Positions 60,642-64,000 of a stretch of DNA of 64,000 nt are shown one piece after another. Position numbers and translations under genes: made by a program. The notes below the pieces were generated by a model. That model was given only the letters and a program-made list of their open reading frames with translations. It had not been told where the DNA came from and did not search any database. The number at the start of each line of letters is the position of its first letter. Within the stretch, counting starts at the first letter, position 1. The stretch comes from DASQZJ01 sp035638775 (GTDB taxonomy: Bacteria > Pseudomonadota > Gammaproteobacteria > UBA5335 > SLRW01), in contig DASQZJ010000029.1 of the NCBI GenBank assembly GCA_035638775.1, positions 62,001 to 126,000 of the forward strand. The letters run 5' to 3'.

Positions 60642-61556
60642 GTGAGCGTGCGGCACTTCATCACCCTGCTCGACCTCGAGACCGCCGAACTCGAGCGCCT
60701 GCTGGCGCGGGCCTCGGAGTTTCGCCGTCTGCACACGGCCGGCGAACGGGTCCCCGGCACGCCGCTGGCGCGCCGGACCCTGGCGATGATCTTCGAGAAG
60801 GCCTCCACGCGCACCCGTGTCTCCTTCGAGGCCGGCATGGCCCAGCTCGGCGGCAGCGCCATGTTCCTCTCGCCCCGCGACACCCAGCTCGGGCGGGGCG
60901 AGCCCGTCGCCGACACCGCGCGGGTGCTGTCGCGGATGGTCGACTGCGTGATGATCCGCGCCAACGCGCATGCCTCGGTGGAAGAGTTCGCCGCGCACTC
61001 GCGCGTGCCGGTGATCAACGGCCTGACCGACCGGTTTCACCCCTGCCAGCTGCTGGCGGACATGCAGACCTGGCGCGAGCACCGGGGCGAAATCGCCGGA
61101 CGCACCGTGGCTTGGGTCGGCGACGGCAACAACGTGTGCAACTCCTACATCAACGCCGCCGGCCGCTTCCGCTTCCGGCTGCGGATCGCCAGTCCCGGGG
61201 GATACGGGCCCGACACCTCCCTGATCCGCCACGCCGACGTGGAGCTGGTGGCCGACCCCCGCGAGGCGGTGCGCGATGCGGACCTGGTGGTGACCGACGT
61301 CTGGGCCAGCATGGGGCAGGAGGCCGAACAGCAGCAGCGGGCCTCGGCCTTCGCGGACTACCAGGTCAGCGAGGAACTGATGGCGCGCGCCCGGCCGGAT
61401 GCGCTGTTCATGCACTGCCTGCCGGCCCATCGCGGCGAGGAGGTGGCGGCCGCGGTCATCGACGGGCCGCAGAGCGTGGTGTGGGACGAGGCGGAGAATC
61501 GCCTGCACGCGCAGAAAGCGCTGCTCGAGCTGCTGCTGGCCGACTCGCCCGACTGA
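60642..61556 (+). CDS. argF: Ornithine carbamoyltransferase
   Basis: ArgF makes citrulline from ornithine and carbamoyl phosphate. The 304-residue protein has the carbamoyl-phosphate site STRTR (55-59), HPCQ (133-136) and HCLPAHRGEEV near the C-terminus. The start is GTG at 60642, and a second GTG two codons later is also possible. It forms an operon with argD. It is convergent with egtD, with 13 bp between the stops. Confidence 0.96.
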   Translation: MSVRHFITLLDLETAELERLLARASEFRRLHTAGERVPGTPLARRTLAMIFEKASTRTRVSFEAGMAQLGGSAMFLSPRDTQLGRGEPVADTARVLSRMVDCVMIRANAHASVEEFAAHSRVPVINGLTDRFHPCQLLADMQTWREHRGEIAGRTVAWVGDGNNVCNSYINAAGRFRFRLRIASPGGYGPDTSLIRHADVELVADPREAVRDADLVVTDVWASMGQEAEQQQRASAFADYQVSEELMARARPDALFMHCLPAHRGEEVAAAVIDGPQSVVWDEAENRLHAQKALLELLLADSPD

Positions 61557-61569
61557 GGCCGGTGGCCCC

Positions 61570-62568
61570 TCAGGCAGGTGCCGCCAGCGCCAGCGAGAAG
61601 TAGCCGTCCGGCGGCTGGTAGTGCTCCAGCAGCGCCAGGCCGGCCGCAAAGAGCAGCTCTTCCAGTCCTTCCGGGGTGAACTTGCGGCTGATCTCGGTGC
61701 GCAGCGGCTCGCCCGCCGCGATCGTGATCTCGCGGCCGACCACCCCCAGCGAGACCCGCTGCGCCCGCTCGGGAACCAGGTACATCTCCACCTGGGAGCG
61801 CTCGGGCACGAACGCGGCGCGATGGCGGAAGGCCTCGACGTCGAAGTCGGCGCCGAGCTCCCGGTTGATCACCCGTAGCACGTTGCGGTTGAACTCCGCG
61901 GTGATGCCCGCGCTGTCGTTGTACGCCGCCCGCAGCACGGCGGGATCCTTGATCCGGTCTGCACCCAGCAGCAGGTGGTCGCCATCGCCCATGCAGGAGC
62001 GCAGCTCGCGCAGAAACGCCAGCCCGGCCTCCGGCTCGAAGTTGCCCAGGGTTCCGCCGAGGAAGGCGTACAGGCGGCGGCCGGCGGGTCGCGGCAGGTT
62101 ATCGAGCCCGCCGTTGTAGTCGCCCACCAGGGCATTGACCTCCAGCCAGGGATAGTCCCGGACCAGGCCCTCGCCGGCCTCGAGCATCATCCCTTCGCTG
62201 ACGTCGAACGGCCAGTAGATGGGGTGCTGGCCCAGCGCCTGTGCGGCGGTGAGCAGGTGGCGGGTCTTGCGCGAGGCGCCGCTGCCGAGCTCGAACAGGT
62301 GATCGGGGCGCGCCCGGCGCAGGATTGCCCGTGCGCGCTCGCGCAGCAGGCGGTCTTCGGTGCGGGTCGGGTAGTACTCGGGCGTATCGCAGATGCGGTC
62401 GAACAGCCGCGAGCCCCGGTCGTCGTAGAAGTACTTCGGCGGCAGCGTGCGGGGCGGGACGAGCAACCCGGCCCGCACGTCATCCTGGAGGCCGGGCACC
62501 GGGCGGGCCGGCTTCACGATGCAGCAATGCAGCCTGTCACCGGACTTGGGGGCGCGGTTGGTGCTCAC
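61570..62568 (-). CDS. egtD: L-histidine N-alpha-methyltransferase EgtD
   Basis: EgtD trimethylates histidine to hercynine, the first step of ergothioneine synthesis. The 332-residue protein has PPKYFYDDRGSRLFDRI, the SAM-binding FELGSGASRKTRHLL and a C-terminal region (FRHRAAFVPERSQVEMYL) typical of the family. I chose GTG at 62566-62568 because GGAG lies 5 nt upstream. The in-frame ATG at 62595 precedes that ribosome site. It is divergent from egtC. Confidence 0.92.
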   Translation of the reverse strand: MSTNRAPKSGDRLHCCIVKPARPVPGLQDDVRAGLLVPPRTLPPKYFYDDRGSRLFDRICDTPEYYPTRTEDRLLRERARAILRRARPDHLFELGSGASRKTRHLLTAAQALGQHPIYWPFDVSEGMMLEAGEGLVRDYPWLEVNALVGDYNGGLDNLPRPAGRRLYAFLGGTLGNFEPEAGLAFLRELRSCMGDGDHLLLGADRIKDPAVLRAAYNDSAGITAEFNRNVLRVINRELGADFDVEAFRHRAAFVPERSQVEMYLVPERAQRVSLGVVGREITIAAGEPLRTEISRKFTPEGLEELLFAAGLALLEHYQPPDGYFSLALAAPA

Positions 62569-62677
62569 GGTGTCTCCGGGGATGAACGGCAGCACTACAG
62601 TAGGCTACCATCCGGTGCATGCCAAGCACGGCTTCCGGACCGTGGCGGTTCGCCGGTTTCCAGGAGACCTCTTTACT

Positions 62678-63451
62678 ATGTGTCGCATCGCCGCCTACAT
62701 GGGAACCCCGATCCCGCTGGGGCAGTTCCTCATGCAGCCGCCGCACAGCCTGTACCGGCAGTCCTGGGATGCCCGCGAGCTGCAGACCGCCACGGTCAAC
62801 GCGGACGGCTTCGGGCTCGGCTGGCTGGACGACCAGGGGCGTCCGGCGACCTACACCAACACCGCCCCCATCTGGTCCGACCCCAACCTCTCGGGCCTGG
62901 GCCGGAGCCTGGCGAGCCCGGTCTGGCTCGGCAACGTGCGCAGCGCCACGCCGGGGATGACGGTCAACCAGCACAACACCCAGCCGTTCGCCGACGAGCA
63001 GTGGCTCTATACCCACAACGGCTTCATCGACAATTTCACCCGCGGGCTGCGGCCACGCCTGCAGCAGTGGCTGGACGTCGAGATCCAGGCGGGGATCCAG
63101 GGCACCACCGATTCCGAGTACCTGTTTGCGCTGCTGCGCCAGATCCTCGCGGGCGAGCCCGAGGTTCCGGCGGCACTGCGCCGGGCCTGCTCGCTGATCG
63201 AGACCTGGGCACCCGGCGAACGTGCGTTGCTCAGCCTGGTGATGACCGACGGCCTGCGGCTGTACGCCTTGCGCCACGCCCTCGCCGCGGAGCCGCCGAC
63301 GCTGTACTACAGCACCGACACGGACGGCTTCCCCGACGGCCAGCTGATCGCCTCGGAGCCGCTGGACGAGGCGGGCATCTGGCACGCGATCCCGCCGGGG
63401 CACCTGCTGATCCTGGACCCGGAGCGCCCGGCCGAGCTGCTCGAGCTCTAG
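62678..63451 (+). CDS. egtC: EgtC-like class II glutamine amidotransferase
   Basis: EgtC removes the gamma-glutamyl group from gamma-glutamyl-hercynylcysteine sulfoxide. The 257-residue protein begins MCRIAAYMG, so Met removal exposes the catalytic Cys2 of the Ntn-hydrolase fold. NADGFGLGWLD and YTHNGFIDNF are further family motifs. AGGAG lies 12 nt before the ATG at 62678. It is flanked by egtD and egtB, which makes the ergothioneine assignment much stronger than sequence alone. Confidence 0.9.
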   Translation: MCRIAAYMGTPIPLGQFLMQPPHSLYRQSWDARELQTATVNADGFGLGWLDDQGRPATYTNTAPIWSDPNLSGLGRSLASPVWLGNVRSATPGMTVNQHNTQPFADEQWLYTHNGFIDNFTRGLRPRLQQWLDVEIQAGIQGTTDSEYLFALLRQILAGEPEVPAALRRACSLIETWAPGERALLSLVMTDGLRLYALRHALAAEPPTLYYSTDTDGFPDGQLIASEPLDEAGIWHAIPPGHLLILDPERPAELLEL

Positions 63452-63510
63452 CAGCAGCCGGCAGCGGGGCGCGGCGTCCCGCCGCGACGTGCAAGGGAGG
63501 AACGTCGAGC

Positions 63511-64000
63511 GTGACCGAACCCGAATACGAGACCGCACTGGGCCGGCTGGCCGAGCTGCAGCGCGCGACCCTGTCCCTGCTGGGCCGGCACGATGACGAC
63601 ACGTGCCGGCGACAGCACCACCCGGAGCTGAGCCCGATCTCCTGGCACGTGGGACACTGCGCCTTCGTCGAGACCTACTGGCTGCGCGAGCGCCTCCGCG
63701 GGGAGGGGCTGCTCGGCCCGGAACACCACGCGCTGTACTTCCCGGAGAACACCCCCAAGTCCCGCCGCGCGCCCCGTCTGCCGGCCCGTGCCGAACTCGC
63801 CGGCTGGGTGGAGACGCTGCACGCCGACAATCGGCGGGCGTGGCGTGAGATGCTGGCGGACGGGACCGATCCCCTCCTGCAGGATGGCTACCTGCTGCTG
63901 TTCGTGCTCCAGCACTACTGCCAGCACCTCGAGACCCTGCGCATGCTGCTGCGTCAGCTGCTCCCGGCGGACGCGCCGCCGGCGCCCGGCGGAGGCGGTC
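63511..64000 (+). CDS. egtB: EgtB-like sulfoxide synthase, N-terminal part only
   Basis: EgtB joins hercynine to a cysteine-containing thiol at a non-haem iron. The first 163 residues are a DinB-type domain with WHVGH (His46, His49) and the HX3HXE motif QHYCQHLET (His135, His139, Glu141). The FGE-sulfatase-like catalytic domain would lie outside the window. The start is GTG at 63511 with GGGAGG about 10 nt upstream. SenA/OvoA-like relatives share this domain, so the exact substrate is not settled. Confidence 0.8.
   Translation, partial: MTEPEYETALGRLAELQRATLSLLGRHDDDTCRRQHHPELSPISWHVGHCAFVETYWLRERLRGEGLLGPEHHALYFPENTPKSRRAPRLPARAELAGWVETLHADNRRAWREMLADGTDPLLQDGYLLLFVLQHYCQHLETLRMLLRQLLPADAPPAPGGGG

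Overview
The window comes from a GC-rich gammaproteobacterial chromosome. Several gene neighbourhoods have the order found in Pseudomonas, E. coli and purple-sulfur or Ectothiorhodospiraceae-like bacteria: queG/nnr-tsaE-amidase-mutL-miaA-hfq-hflX-hflK, pcnB-folK-dNK-panBCD, lptFG/pepA-holC-valS, ilvBHC-pssA-leuA, arsC-wrbA/hda-DUF2066/purMN, and argG/pyrC-rnt. I cannot name the genus from sequence alone. Genes are tightly packed, with many ATGA or GTGA stop/start overlaps. I see no prophage, insertion sequence, CRISPR array or rRNA operon. The window is mostly core genome, and the unusual material lies in leaders, small intergenic repeats and a few gene-level oddities.

Layout: 1-9.0 kb is a minus-strand block for RNA chaperone, tRNA modification, mismatch repair and cell-wall genes (hflK partial, hflX, hfq, miaA, mutL, amidase, tsaE, nnr), with queG divergent. 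10.2-14.9 kb holds pantothenate and folate genes, a deoxynucleoside kinase and poly(A) polymerase on the minus strand. A tRNA-Glu(CTC) and an RDD membrane protein follow at 15.1-15.7 kb. 15.7-23.4 kb holds lptG/lptF (LPS export) divergent from pepA-holC-small protein and valS. 24.2-28.2 kb is a MoxR-DUF58-TgpA operon. 28.1-31.0 kb holds prfC, rimI and a family-4 uracil-DNA glycosylase. 31.0-37.2 kb is the branched-chain amino-acid block ilvB-ilvH-ilvC-pssA-leuA, with a Leu-rich leader peptide before leuA. 37.5-40.1 kb holds proS, a lytic transglycosylase and an acylphosphatase.

40.1-41.7 kb is the only sizeable non-coding stretch. It holds a LysM lipoprotein gene, two ~161-bp elements with matching arms, and a third inverted repeat just before an arsC copy broken by one amber codon. 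42.0-47.2 kb holds a WrbA-like quinone reductase, hda, DUF2066, and purM-purN-DUF3108. purM is preceded by a long hairpin-rich leader. 47.2-52.2 kb holds dcd, the Fe-S carrier mrp/apbC, metG, nth and DUF1841. 52.3-61.6 kb holds an outer-membrane beta-barrel, argG, pyrC, rnt, grxD, a lone hydantoinase-B subunit gene, sodB, argD and argF. The window ends in an ergothioneine-type cluster: egtD divergent from egtC and a truncated egtB.

No wholly new multi-gene system is evident. The observations most worth following are the leuA leader peptide/attenuator, the purM leader RNA, the paired ~161-bp intergenic elements, the amber-interrupted arsC, the ergothioneine cluster, the lone HyuB, and possible leaderless transcripts for pyrC and rnt.
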